Assembly (NCBI RefSeq): GCF_001854865.1
Contig: NZ_MDDW01000029.1
Location: 285,086 to 290,392 of the forward strand
Length of the DNA stretch: 5,307 bases
Origin: Rhizobium sp. LCM 4573
GTDB lineage: Bacteria; Pseudomonadota; Alphaproteobacteria; Rhizobiales; Rhizobiaceae
Reading direction: 5' to 3'
The position numbers and the translations under genes are program-made. This document shows positions 1 through 5,307 of the stretch, piece by piece. The notes under the pieces are model-generated. The model made no database searches and was not told the origin of the DNA. It saw only the letters and a program-made list of their open reading frames with translations. Within the stretch, counting starts at the first letter, position 1, and each line of letters begins with the position of its first letter.

Positions 1-139
1 CGGGCATCTGGATGAACGGCCCGAAATCCGAGCCGCCGGCCTCGATGACGATCACCGAATGCCTGCCGTCCTCTGACAGACGGTAGGTCATCGCCGAGCC
101 GGCGGATCCTGAACCGATGATGACGAAATCTGCCTGCAT
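1..139 (-). CDS. betA: Choline dehydrogenase, N-terminal part (cut by window edge)
   Basis: This is the first 46 codons of a GMC-family flavoprotein; the rest lies beyond the left edge. The visible N-terminus begins [17 protein letters not shown] and contains the FAD-binding Rossmann motif GSGSAG (residues 9-14). It is followed by the second beta strand ending in VIVIEAGG, whose acidic residue (E34) normally binds the FAD ribose, and then by GPFIQMP, as in rhizobial BetA. By family knowledge BetA oxidises choline to betaine aldehyde at the membrane, passing electrons to the respiratory chain. The ATG at 139 is supported by a GGAG Shine-Dalgarno at 149-146, six nt upstream. It is the third gene of the operon, downstream of betB. 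The choline assignment rests mainly on the operon context, since GMC N-termini are alike; another GMC alcohol dehydrogenase is unlikely here. Confidence 0.93.
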   Translation of the reverse strand, partial: MQADFVIIGSGSAGSAMTYRLSEDGRHSVIVIEAGGSDFGPFIQMP

Positions 140-159
140 GAATATCTCCGAGATAGATT

Positions 160-307
160 TCCCCTCCCCAACCGCTCCCCACAAGGGGGAGGGGTTTAAC
201 CTGCCGCTCCACTTTAGCCAGCCATCATCCTGCTGGGGTAGTGAGTTCGGTGCGGGATGCGGCGCGCTCTTGCCCCTCCCCCTTGTGGGGAGCGGTTGGG
301 GAGGGGA
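160..307. repeat. 148-bp palindromic intergenic element between betB and betA
   Basis: Two perfect 35-bp inverted arms (160-194 and 273-307) flank a 78-bp core (195-272). Each arm is itself partly palindromic: CCCCTCCCC at 161-169 pairs with GGGGAGGGG at 186-194, and the same holds at 273-281 and 298-306. The element can therefore fold as one long 35-bp hairpin or as two smaller 9-bp hairpins. The core contains only a weak stem (CCAGC 218-222 with GCTGG 232-236). The element begins 5 nt after the betB stop and ends 11 nt before the betA Shine-Dalgarno. I see no open frame of its own and no clear target-site duplication. Composition and placement resemble the dispersed GC-rich palindromes of Rhizobiales genomes (RIME-like or similar mosaic elements), but I cannot assign it to a named family. 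As RNA it could stall or stabilise the betCBA transcript or act as a partial attenuator. Confidence 0.9.
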
Positions 308-312
308 CTAGT

Positions 313-1791
313 TCAATACGGCGCCTCGACCTTGCCCATGCCCACATAGACCGTCTTCAGCTCCGAATAGTGCTCCAGCGCCGCGAGCGAATTTTCCCGC
401 CCGAAGCCCGATTGCTTCGAGCCCCCGAAGGGGATTTCCACCGGGCAGAGATTGTAGGTGTTGATCCACAGGGTGCCTGCTTCAAGCTGGTCCACGACAC
501 GATGACCGCGCGAAAGATCCGCTGTGAAGACGCCTGCCGAGAGGCCGAATTCGGTCGCATTGGCCCGCGCGATCACTTCCGCCTCGTCGTCGAAATCGAG
601 CACGCACATCACCGGCCCGAAAATTTCCTCGCGGGCGATCACCATGTCGTCCGTCACGTCGGCGAAGACCGTCGGCTGCACGTAATAGCCTTCGCCCGAG
701 CCGTTGTTTGAAGTCACGTGGTTGGGGATGCCGCCGCCGGTGATCAGCGTCGCGCCCTCCGCCTTGCCCTTGTCGATATAGGAAAGCACCTTCTGCCGTT
801 GGTCGAAGGAGACCATGGGGCCGAGCTGTGTCGCCTCGTCCATCGGATCGCCGATAATGATCTTCTCCGTCCGCTCCTTGAGACGGGAGAGGAATTGATC
901 CTTGATCTTCCGCTGCACGAAGACACGCGTGCCGTTGGAGCAGACCTGGCCGGTCGAATAGAAATTGCCGAGCATCGCGCCGCCGATCGCACTCTCGAGA
1001 TCGGCGTCCTCGAAGACGATCAGCGGCGATTTTCCGCCGAGCTCCATCGTCACATGCTTGAGGCTGCCGGCGGCTGCCGCCGCCACCTTGCGGCCGGTCG
1101 GCACCGAGCCGGTGAGCGAAACCTTCGCCACGTCCGGATGATTGACGAGCAGCGGTCCGGTATTCCGGTCCCCCTGGATGACGTTGTAAAGCCCCTTGGG
1201 CAAGCCGGCTTCGTGCAGGATTTCCGCAATCTTCAGCGCCCCGAGCGGCGTATTCTCGGAGGGCTTGAAAACCATGGCATTGCCGGCTGCGAGCGCCGGC
1301 GCGCCTTTCCAGCAGGCGATCTGCTGCGGATAGTTCCAGGCGCCGATGCCGACGCAGACCCCGAGCGGCACGCGCTTGGTATAGGCGAAGTCAGAGCCGA
1401 GCGGGATATAGCTGCCGTTCATGCCGGCGGCGATCACACCCCCGAAGAATTCGAAACTGTCAGCGCCCGAGGTGGGGTCGGCGACGATCGTTTCCTGGAT
1501 CGGCTTGCCGGTGTCGAGCGTCTCAAGCTCGGAAAGCTCGCGGTTCCTCTCGCGCATGATCTCTGCGGCGCGTTTCAGGATACGGCCGCGCGCCGTCGGG
1601 CTCATTGCGGCCCATGCCGGCTGGGCACGTTTCGCCGCCGCAATTGCCTTTTCGATGATCGCGGGGGTTGCCGCATGCAGCCGGGCGATCACCTCGCCCG
1701 TCGCCGGATAGAGGCTTTCGATGACGGCGCCGTCTTCGTCCTCGACATATTCGCCGTCGATGAAGTGGCTGGCGATCGGCTGGGCTTTCAT
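313..1791 (-). CDS. betB: Betaine aldehyde dehydrogenase (NAD(P)+-dependent)
   Basis: The 492-residue aldehyde dehydrogenase has a complete catalytic set. Asn153 lies in the AWNYP motif (oxyanion hole), Lys176 in FKPSE binds the cofactor, Glu250 in MELGGKSP is the general base, Cys284 in [10 protein letters not shown] is the nucleophile, and Glu389 in EEIFGPV also contacts the cofactor. The C-terminal [20 protein letters not shown] segment is characteristic of the BetB subfamily. It oxidises betaine aldehyde to glycine betaine in the cytosol, the last step of the pathway. Its ATG follows the betC stop by one nucleotide, with an AAGAGG ribosome-binding site (1805-1800) inside the betC 3' end, which suggests translational coupling. 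Residues about 355-369 (a TSNNGSGEG stretch) form a loop that seems about five residues longer than in the S. meliloti enzyme as I remember it. This loop precedes a conserved strand and lies away from the catalytic motifs. Function is secure from sequence plus operon context. Confidence 0.96.
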   Translation of the reverse strand: MKAQPIASHFIDGEYVEDEDGAVIESLYPATGEVIARLHAATPAIIEKAIAAAKRAQPAWAAMSPTARGRILKRAAEIMRERNRELSELETLDTGKPIQETIVADPTSGADSFEFFGGVIAAGMNGSYIPLGSDFAYTKRVPLGVCVGIGAWNYPQQIACWKGAPALAAGNAMVFKPSENTPLGALKIAEILHEAGLPKGLYNVIQGDRNTGPLLVNHPDVAKVSLTGSVPTGRKVAAAAAGSLKHVTMELGGKSPLIVFEDADLESAIGGAMLGNFYSTGQVCSNGTRVFVQRKIKDQFLSRLKERTEKIIIGDPMDEATQLGPMVSFDQRQKVLSYIDKGKAEGATLITGGGIPNHVTSNNGSGEGYYVQPTVFADVTDDMVIAREEIFGPVMCVLDFDDEAEVIARANATEFGLSAGVFTADLSRGHRVVDQLEAGTLWINTYNLCPVEIPFGGSKQSGFGRENSLAALEHYSELKTVYVGMGKVEAPY

Positions 1792-1792
1792 C

Positions 1793-3316
1793 TCATTCGC
1801 CTCTTGGATAGCGCTTCGATTCCTCGAGATTGTCGAGGTTCATATGGTTGCGCATATAGCGCTCGGAAGCCTTTTGCAGAGGCTGGTGATCCCACGGGTA
1901 ATAGGCGCCGTTCCTGAGCGCTTCGTAGACCACCCAGCGGCGCGCCTGGCTTTCACGCACTGCCGCGTCGAAGGCGGCCATGTCCCAATGAGCGGCGCGC
2001 ATCTGACGGAAGGCTTCAAGGGTTGCCGCATGCGCCGGATCGCCGGCAAGGTTCGTGAGTTCCTTGGGGTCGGCCTCCAGATCGTAAAGCTGTTCGGGGT
2101 CGAGTTCGCAATGGATGTATTTCCATTTGCCCTCGCGGATGCAAACGAGCGGCGCGTAGGAGGCTTCGGCGGCATATTCCATCAGCACCGGGCTTGTGCG
2201 CGCCTGGCCATTCATCATGGGCTTCAGGCTTTCGCCGTCCGTCCAGGGCTCGATCTCCTCCATGGAAATGCCGGCGAGGTCGCAAAGGGTTGGAGTCAGG
2301 TCGAGATTGGAGACCGGCGCCGGATGCAGGGCCGGCGCAATGCCGGGGCCGGCGATCATCAGCGGCACGCGGGCCGAGCCCTCGAAGAAGTTCATCTTGA
2401 ACCACAGGCCCCGCTCGCCCAGCATGTCGCCGTGGTCGGAGCAGAACAGGATGAAGGTATTCTCCAGCATCCGCGTGCGCGTCAGTGTATCGATGAGTTC
2501 GCCCACCTTCTCGTCGAGATAGGAGATGTTGGCGAAATAGGCCCGGCGCGAGCGGCGGATGTCCTCTTCCGTCACGTCGAAATTCTTGTAGTCGCAGGAA
2601 AAGATGATCCGCTGCGAATGCGGGTCCTGCTTTTCGAGCGGAATTTCACCGACCTCCGGAGCCAGGTGCTCGCAGTTCTCGTAGAGATCCCAAAACTTCC
2701 GCCGCGCCACATAAGGGTCGTGCGGATGGGTGAAGGAGACGGTGAGGCACCACGGCCGGCGGTCCGCATCGTCGTTCTCGCGGGAAAGCTGGTAGAGTTT
2801 CTGGTTGGCGAGGAAGGCGACCTCGTCGTCATATTCCATCTGGTTGGTGATCTCGGCGACGCCTGCGCCGGTGACCGAGCCGAGATTGTGATACCACCAG
2901 TCTATCCGCTTGCCCGGCTTGCGATAATCCGGCGTCCAGCCGAAATCGGCCGGGTAGATATCGGTCGTCAGCCGCTCCTCGAAGCCGTGGAGCTGGTCGG
3001 GTCCCACGAAATGCATCTTGCCGGAAAGCGCGGTGTAATAGCCGGCGCGACGCAGATGATGCGCATAGGTCGGGATCGAGGAGACGTATTCGGCGGCGTT
3101 GTCGTAGACGCGCGTGCGGCTCGGCAACTGCCCGGCCATGAAGGAGGCACGCGCCGGCGCGCAGAGCGGCGATGAAGTGTAGTTGTTGGAAAACCGGGCA
3201 GAGCGGGCGGCAAGCGCCTTCATATGCGGGGCGTGCAACCATTCCGCAGGCCCGTCAGGGAACAGTTTCCCGTTGAGCTGATCGACCATGATGATGAGGA
3301 TATTCGGCTTGGCCAT
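1793..3316 (-). CDS. betC: Choline-sulfatase
   Basis: The 507-residue type I sulfatase hydrolyses choline-O-sulfate to choline and sulfate in the cytosol, feeding BetA and BetB. The sulfatase signature CAPAR is at 52-56; Cys52 would be matured to formylglycine. Metal and active-site residues visible include Asp12 (VDQ), Lys100 and His102 (GKMHF), the HPHDP motif at 197-201, and Asp294-His295 ([12 protein letters not shown]). The C-terminal tail from about residue 455 ([20 protein letters not shown] and beyond) matches the choline-sulfatase-specific C-terminal domain, which in the rhizobial enzyme family contributes to substrate binding and oligomer assembly. This distinguishes it from generic arylsulfatases. 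No signal peptide is present. The ATG at 3316 fits the family's N-terminus ([12 protein letters not shown]), although the upstream Shine-Dalgarno is poor (a GGGA 12 nt or so away). It is the first visible gene of the minus-strand operon. Confidence 0.97.
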   Translation of the reverse strand: MAKPNILIIMVDQLNGKLFPDGPAEWLHAPHMKALAARSARFSNNYTSSPLCAPARASFMAGQLPSRTRVYDNAAEYVSSIPTYAHHLRRAGYYTALSGKMHFVGPDQLHGFEERLTTDIYPADFGWTPDYRKPGKRIDWWYHNLGSVTGAGVAEITNQMEYDDEVAFLANQKLYQLSRENDDADRRPWCLTVSFTHPHDPYVARRKFWDLYENCEHLAPEVGEIPLEKQDPHSQRIIFSCDYKNFDVTEEDIRRSRRAYFANISYLDEKVGELIDTLTRTRMLENTFILFCSDHGDMLGERGLWFKMNFFEGSARVPLMIAGPGIAPALHPAPVSNLDLTPTLCDLAGISMEEIEPWTDGESLKPMMNGQARTSPVLMEYAAEASYAPLVCIREGKWKYIHCELDPEQLYDLEADPKELTNLAGDPAHAATLEAFRQMRAAHWDMAAFDAAVRESQARRWVVYEALRNGAYYPWDHQPLQKASERYMRNHMNLDNLEESKRYPRGE

Positions 3317-3496
3317 GGCGGAATCGGTTCCCGGAAAGCGGATTACGGCTTCGAGACTGAGTTATTTTCGATTGCTGCGCCGATCAAGCGAAGTTTGCGA
3401 ACCATCCTGTCGTAAAAGCGCGCCGTTGACGTCTGCCATGCCGGCTCCAGATATTCTGCATGGGCTTGGAAGCCCCTGGGGAAAAGGAGTTCGGTC
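3317..3496. promoter_or_regulatory. Divergent intergenic region, betC operon / hdeD-like gene
   Basis: This 180-bp gap separates the start of betC (leftward) from the start of the HdeD-like gene (rightward), so it should hold both promoters. Leftward I see an AT-richer patch at about 3359-3375 but no -35/-10 pair that I trust. No convincing BetI-type palindrome stands out. A short direct repeat GCGAA occurs at 3388-3392 and 3397-3401. The regulatory role is inferred from gene orientation. Confidence 0.55.
3426..3454 (+). promoter_or_regulatory. Possible sigma70-type promoter of the HdeD-like gene
   Basis: TTGACG (3426-3431) is followed after 17 nt by AGATAT (3449-3454), which gives a leader of roughly 35 nt before the ATG at 3497. 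The -35 is a good match to the alphaproteobacterial housekeeping consensus; the -10 is only moderate (GATATT with an 18-nt spacer is an alternative). The call is by eye only. Confidence 0.35.
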
Positions 3497-4057
3497 ATGA
3501 CTTTGGGTCTGGATACGCCGTCGGTCGGCACGGTGCGCGACAAGTGGGGCTGGTTTCTCGCTCTCGGAATTCTTCTTCTTGTGTTCGGTATCATCGCGTT
3601 CGCCAATCTGTTCGTGGCGACGGTAGCTTCCGTCTTCTACATCGGCATGATGATGCTGATCGGTGGTGCCGCGCAGTTCATCCATGCCTTCCAGTCGAAG
3701 GGCGGCTGGCGGGATTGGCTTTATTGGGGCCTGAGCGGCCTGCTCTATACGATCGCGGGCCTGCTTGCCTTCTGGAACCCGGCGCTGACTGCGGTGGTCT
3801 TCACCTTCTTCATGGCGGTCGCCATGATTGTCGCCGGCGGCTTCCGCATCTGGATCGGCTTCCGCATGCGGCCGATGAAGGGCGCTGGCTGGGTAATCAC
3901 CGCGGGTATCGTCACGGTGATCGCCGGCCTGGTGATCGCGCTCGGATGGCCGGTGAACAGCCTCTGGGTTCTCGGCCTATTCCTGGCCATCGACCTCATC
4001 ATGCAGGGCTGGGCGCTGATCGCGCTGGCACTGGCTGCCCGCGCCAAGGAAGCCTAA
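3497..4057 (+). CDS. HdeD/DUF308-family six-helix inner membrane protein
   Basis: The 186-residue protein is almost entirely membrane-embedded. Six hydrophobic helices are visible at about 19-38, 41-64, 74-93, 96-119, 131-150 and 155-180, with a short polar N-terminus and a basic ARAKEA tail. The internal arrangement of three helix pairs, with GG/AG-rich helices such as LIGGAAQFIHAF and IVAGGFRIWIGF, is typical of the DUF308/HdeD family. E. coli HdeD belongs to the acid-stress island, but the biochemical function of the family is unknown, and this copy need not be the functional equivalent. The start is well supported: AAAAGGAG at 3482-3489 lies 7 nt before the ATG. It is transcribed divergently from the betaine operon and is followed by a GC hairpin, so it is probably monocistronic. 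A link to osmotic stress is possible from position only. Confidence 0.85.
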   Translation: MTLGLDTPSVGTVRDKWGWFLALGILLLVFGIIAFANLFVATVASVFYIGMMMLIGGAAQFIHAFQSKGGWRDWLYWGLSGLLYTIAGLLAFWNPALTAVVFTFFMAVAMIVAGGFRIWIGFRMRPMKGAGWVITAGIVTVIAGLVIALGWPVNSLWVLGLFLAIDLIMQGWALIALALAARAKEA

Positions 4058-4078
4058 TCGATAGCCTTGGTTGCACGG

Positions 4079-4100
4079 GACGGAGGCGCTCGCCTCCGTC
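4079..4100 (+). terminator. Putative terminator hairpin after the HdeD-like gene
   Basis: GACGGAGGC (4079-4087) pairs perfectly with GCCTCCGTC (4092-4100) around a 4-nt loop, starting 21 nt after the stop codon of the HdeD-like gene. The stem is strong and very GC-rich, but the following bases (ATCAAACCTT) contain no T-run. It may be a weak or Rho-assisted terminator, or a 3'-end stabilising hairpin, and not a classic intrinsic terminator. Confidence 0.5.
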
Positions 4101-4196
4101 ATCAAACCTTCATGGAAGTGTCATTGAAGGGAAAGGGATTTTTGACGAATTGCTGTGAGCTTCGCGCCCGTGTCTTGCGTACCGCGTGGAGTAGTT

Positions 4197-5307
4197 ATGT
4201 CGTCCGCCGCAATCCTCGAGCCGGGTATTCTGAGGCGTTATGCCAATGATCAGCTCGTCACGCTCGCGAAGCTGGTTCTGGAAAACGCCTTCCAGCCGAT
4301 CGTCGAAATGGGCACGGGTTCGGTCTTCGGCTATGAATCGCTATTGCGCGGACATGAGCGGATCGGCTTTTCCTCGCCGCCGGAACTTCTCGATCAGGCC
4401 CAGGATGCCGGTCAGCTTCTCCCGCTCGAGCAGATGCTGGCAAACCGGGCGCTTGCCAAGTTCGCCGCGCTGCCGGATTTCTCCTCCGCGACGCTCTTTC
4501 TCAATCTGGATGTCCGGCTCATCCGCCACGGCGAGTATTTCATCGACAAGGTTCTGCAAAGCCTTCGAAAATCGGCGATACCGCCGTCTTCGGTCTGCTT
4601 CGAATTCTCCGAGCGCTTCGACAACACCAGCGTTCCGGAATTCGCCAATCTGGTGACGCATATGCGCAAGGCGGGCTTCAAGCTCGCGATAGACGATTTC
4701 GGCGTCGGTCACGGCGAGATGAAGCTGCTCTGCGACTACCCGGTGGACTACCTCAAGATCGACCGGCATTTCGTCGCCGGCATCGACAGAAGCCCCCGCA
4801 AACGGCATCTCGTCAAGAATATCGTCAACATCGCTCACGTCCTTGGAATCCGGGTGATTGCCGAGGGCATCGAGACCGAGCAGGAATTCGTGGCCTGCCG
4901 GGAATATGGCGTCGATCTGGTGCAGGGCTATTTCATCGCCCGGCCCACGACATTTCCGGCGGAACTGCAGCCTTCCTTTCCGCATCTGGCCGATATCGGC
5001 CGGCTGCGCTCCAGCCAGTCGCTCGATGAAATCCTCATCCGCCGCCAGATCGAGCATCTGCCGAGCGTCTACGAAAACGAGAGCATCGACAAGGTGTTCG
5101 AGCTCTTCCGGAAGAACCCGCGTCAGGCTTTCTTCCCCGTTTTGAACGCCAATGGCGAGCCGCGCGGCGTCATCAACGAATATCACCTGAAGGAATACAT
5201 CTATCAGCCCTTCGGCCGTGATCTTCTGAAGAACAAGGTCTACGAGCGGACCATCTCGCACTTCGTCGATCCGGCGCCGATCATGGGGCTGGATGCGGAT
5301 GCAGAGG
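4197..5307 (+). CDS. EAL-domain c-di-GMP phosphodiesterase with C-terminal CBS-like region (cut by window edge)
   Basis: 370 codons are visible and the frame stays open to the right edge. An EAL domain spans about residues 20-255. The substrate and metal ligands expected of an active enzyme are all present: Glu47 in ESLLR (the EAL motif with Ala replaced by Ser), Asn103 (FLNLD), Glu136 and Glu139 (FEFSER), Asp166-Asp167 (DDFGVG), Lys187 (LKIDR), Glu223 (AEGIET) and Gln243 (QGYF). It should hydrolyse cyclic di-GMP to pGpG. Residues about 285-370 (LPSVYENESIDKVFELF, then FFPVLNANGEPRGVI) look like one CBS module and the start of a second, a ligand-sensing pair. Related proteins of this layout often end in a GGDEF domain, which would lie outside this window. 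No N-terminal membrane segment or signal peptide is seen, so it is probably cytosolic. The ATG at 4197 has GGAG at 4188-4191, five nt upstream; the nearest in-frame stop upstream is at 4143. No convincing promoter was found in 4101-4196. Confidence 0.9.
   Translation, partial: MSSAAILEPGILRRYANDQLVTLAKLVLENAFQPIVEMGTGSVFGYESLLRGHERIGFSSPPELLDQAQDAGQLLPLEQMLANRALAKFAALPDFSSATLFLNLDVRLIRHGEYFIDKVLQSLRKSAIPPSSVCFEFSERFDNTSVPEFANLVTHMRKAGFKLAIDDFGVGHGEMKLLCDYPVDYLKIDRHFVAGIDRSPRKRHLVKNIVNIAHVLGIRVIAEGIETEQEFVACREYGVDLVQGYFIARPTTFPAELQPSFPHLADIGRLRSSQSLDEILIRRQIEHLPSVYENESIDKVFELFRKNPRQAFFPVLNANGEPRGVINEYHLKEYIYQPFGRDLLKNKVYERTISHFVDPAPIMGLDADAE

Noticed and set aside
273..306. G-quadruplex in the G-rich palindrome arm
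   Set aside because: Only three G-runs lie close together (287-290, 298-301, 303-306); the fourth is too far away for a canonical quadruplex, and pairing with the opposite arm is stronger.
117..711. Plus-strand small frames running through the palindrome into betB
   Set aside because: Their translations come from the repeat and the antisense of betB, with no supporting ribosome-binding site or recognisable product.
718..1917. Long plus-strand open frame (399 codons) opposite betB
   Set aside because: It lies wholly antisense to betB and the end of betC, whose products are unmistakable. Its translation resembles no family I know and is rich in Arg, Ala and Asp, as expected for a shadow frame in GC-rich DNA.
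1721..3175. Long plus-strand open frame (484 codons) opposite betC
   Set aside because: It is antisense to the well-conserved choline-sulfatase gene; absence of stops is explained by GC-rich codon usage.
3343..3685. Small minus-strand frames over the divergent promoter region and the start of the HdeD-like gene (candidate betI remnant)
   Set aside because: The translations show no helix-turn-helix or TetR-like sequence and mostly overlap the membrane-protein gene.
4067..4656. Extra small plus-strand frames overlapping the start of the EAL gene (4067-4249 and 4240-4656)
   Set aside because: They are out of frame with the EAL coding sequence, lack motifs, and are typical shadow frames.
4341..5261. 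Minus-strand open frame (306 codons) opposite the EAL gene
   Set aside because: The plus strand encodes an EAL domain with every catalytic motif in order, so this is a mirror frame with no recognisable domain of its own.

Overview
The window looks like chromosomal or large-replicon DNA from a member of the Rhizobiaceae (Rhizobium, Agrobacterium or Sinorhizobium type). The reasons are high GC content, a choline-O-sulfate/choline-to-glycine-betaine operon with the rhizobial gene order betC-betB-betA, protein sequences very close to what I remember of the Sinorhizobium meliloti Bet proteins, and an intergenic GC-rich palindrome of the kind common in this order. The genus is inferred from memory of these families and not from a search.

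The left 3.3 kb is on the minus strand and reads right to left: betC (choline sulfatase, 3316-1793), betB (betaine aldehyde dehydrogenase, 1791-313) and the first 46 codons of betA (choline dehydrogenase, from 139 off the left edge). Together they take choline-O-sulfate to choline and sulfate, choline to betaine aldehyde, and the aldehyde to glycine betaine, which serves as an osmoprotectant and as a carbon and nitrogen source. betC and betB are separated by 1 nt. betB and betA are separated by 173 bp, of which 148 bp is one structured element: two perfect 35-bp inverted arms around a 78-bp core. The regulator gene betI, which heads the operon in S. meliloti, is not next to betC here.

A 180-bp divergent intergenic region (3317-3496) separates betC from a plus-strand gene for a six-helix HdeD/DUF308-family membrane protein (3497-4057). 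That gene is followed by a strong GC hairpin without a T-run (4079-4100). At 4197 a plus-strand gene begins that runs off the right edge. It encodes a c-di-GMP phosphodiesterase-type EAL domain with all catalytic residues present, followed by what looks like a CBS-domain segment.

All coding regions are ordinary members of known families, and I see no sign of an undescribed system. The point most worth a second look is the palindromic element wedged between betB and betA inside the operon. The missing neighbouring betI is a secondary point. Other long open frames on the opposite strands are shadows of these genes in GC-rich DNA.
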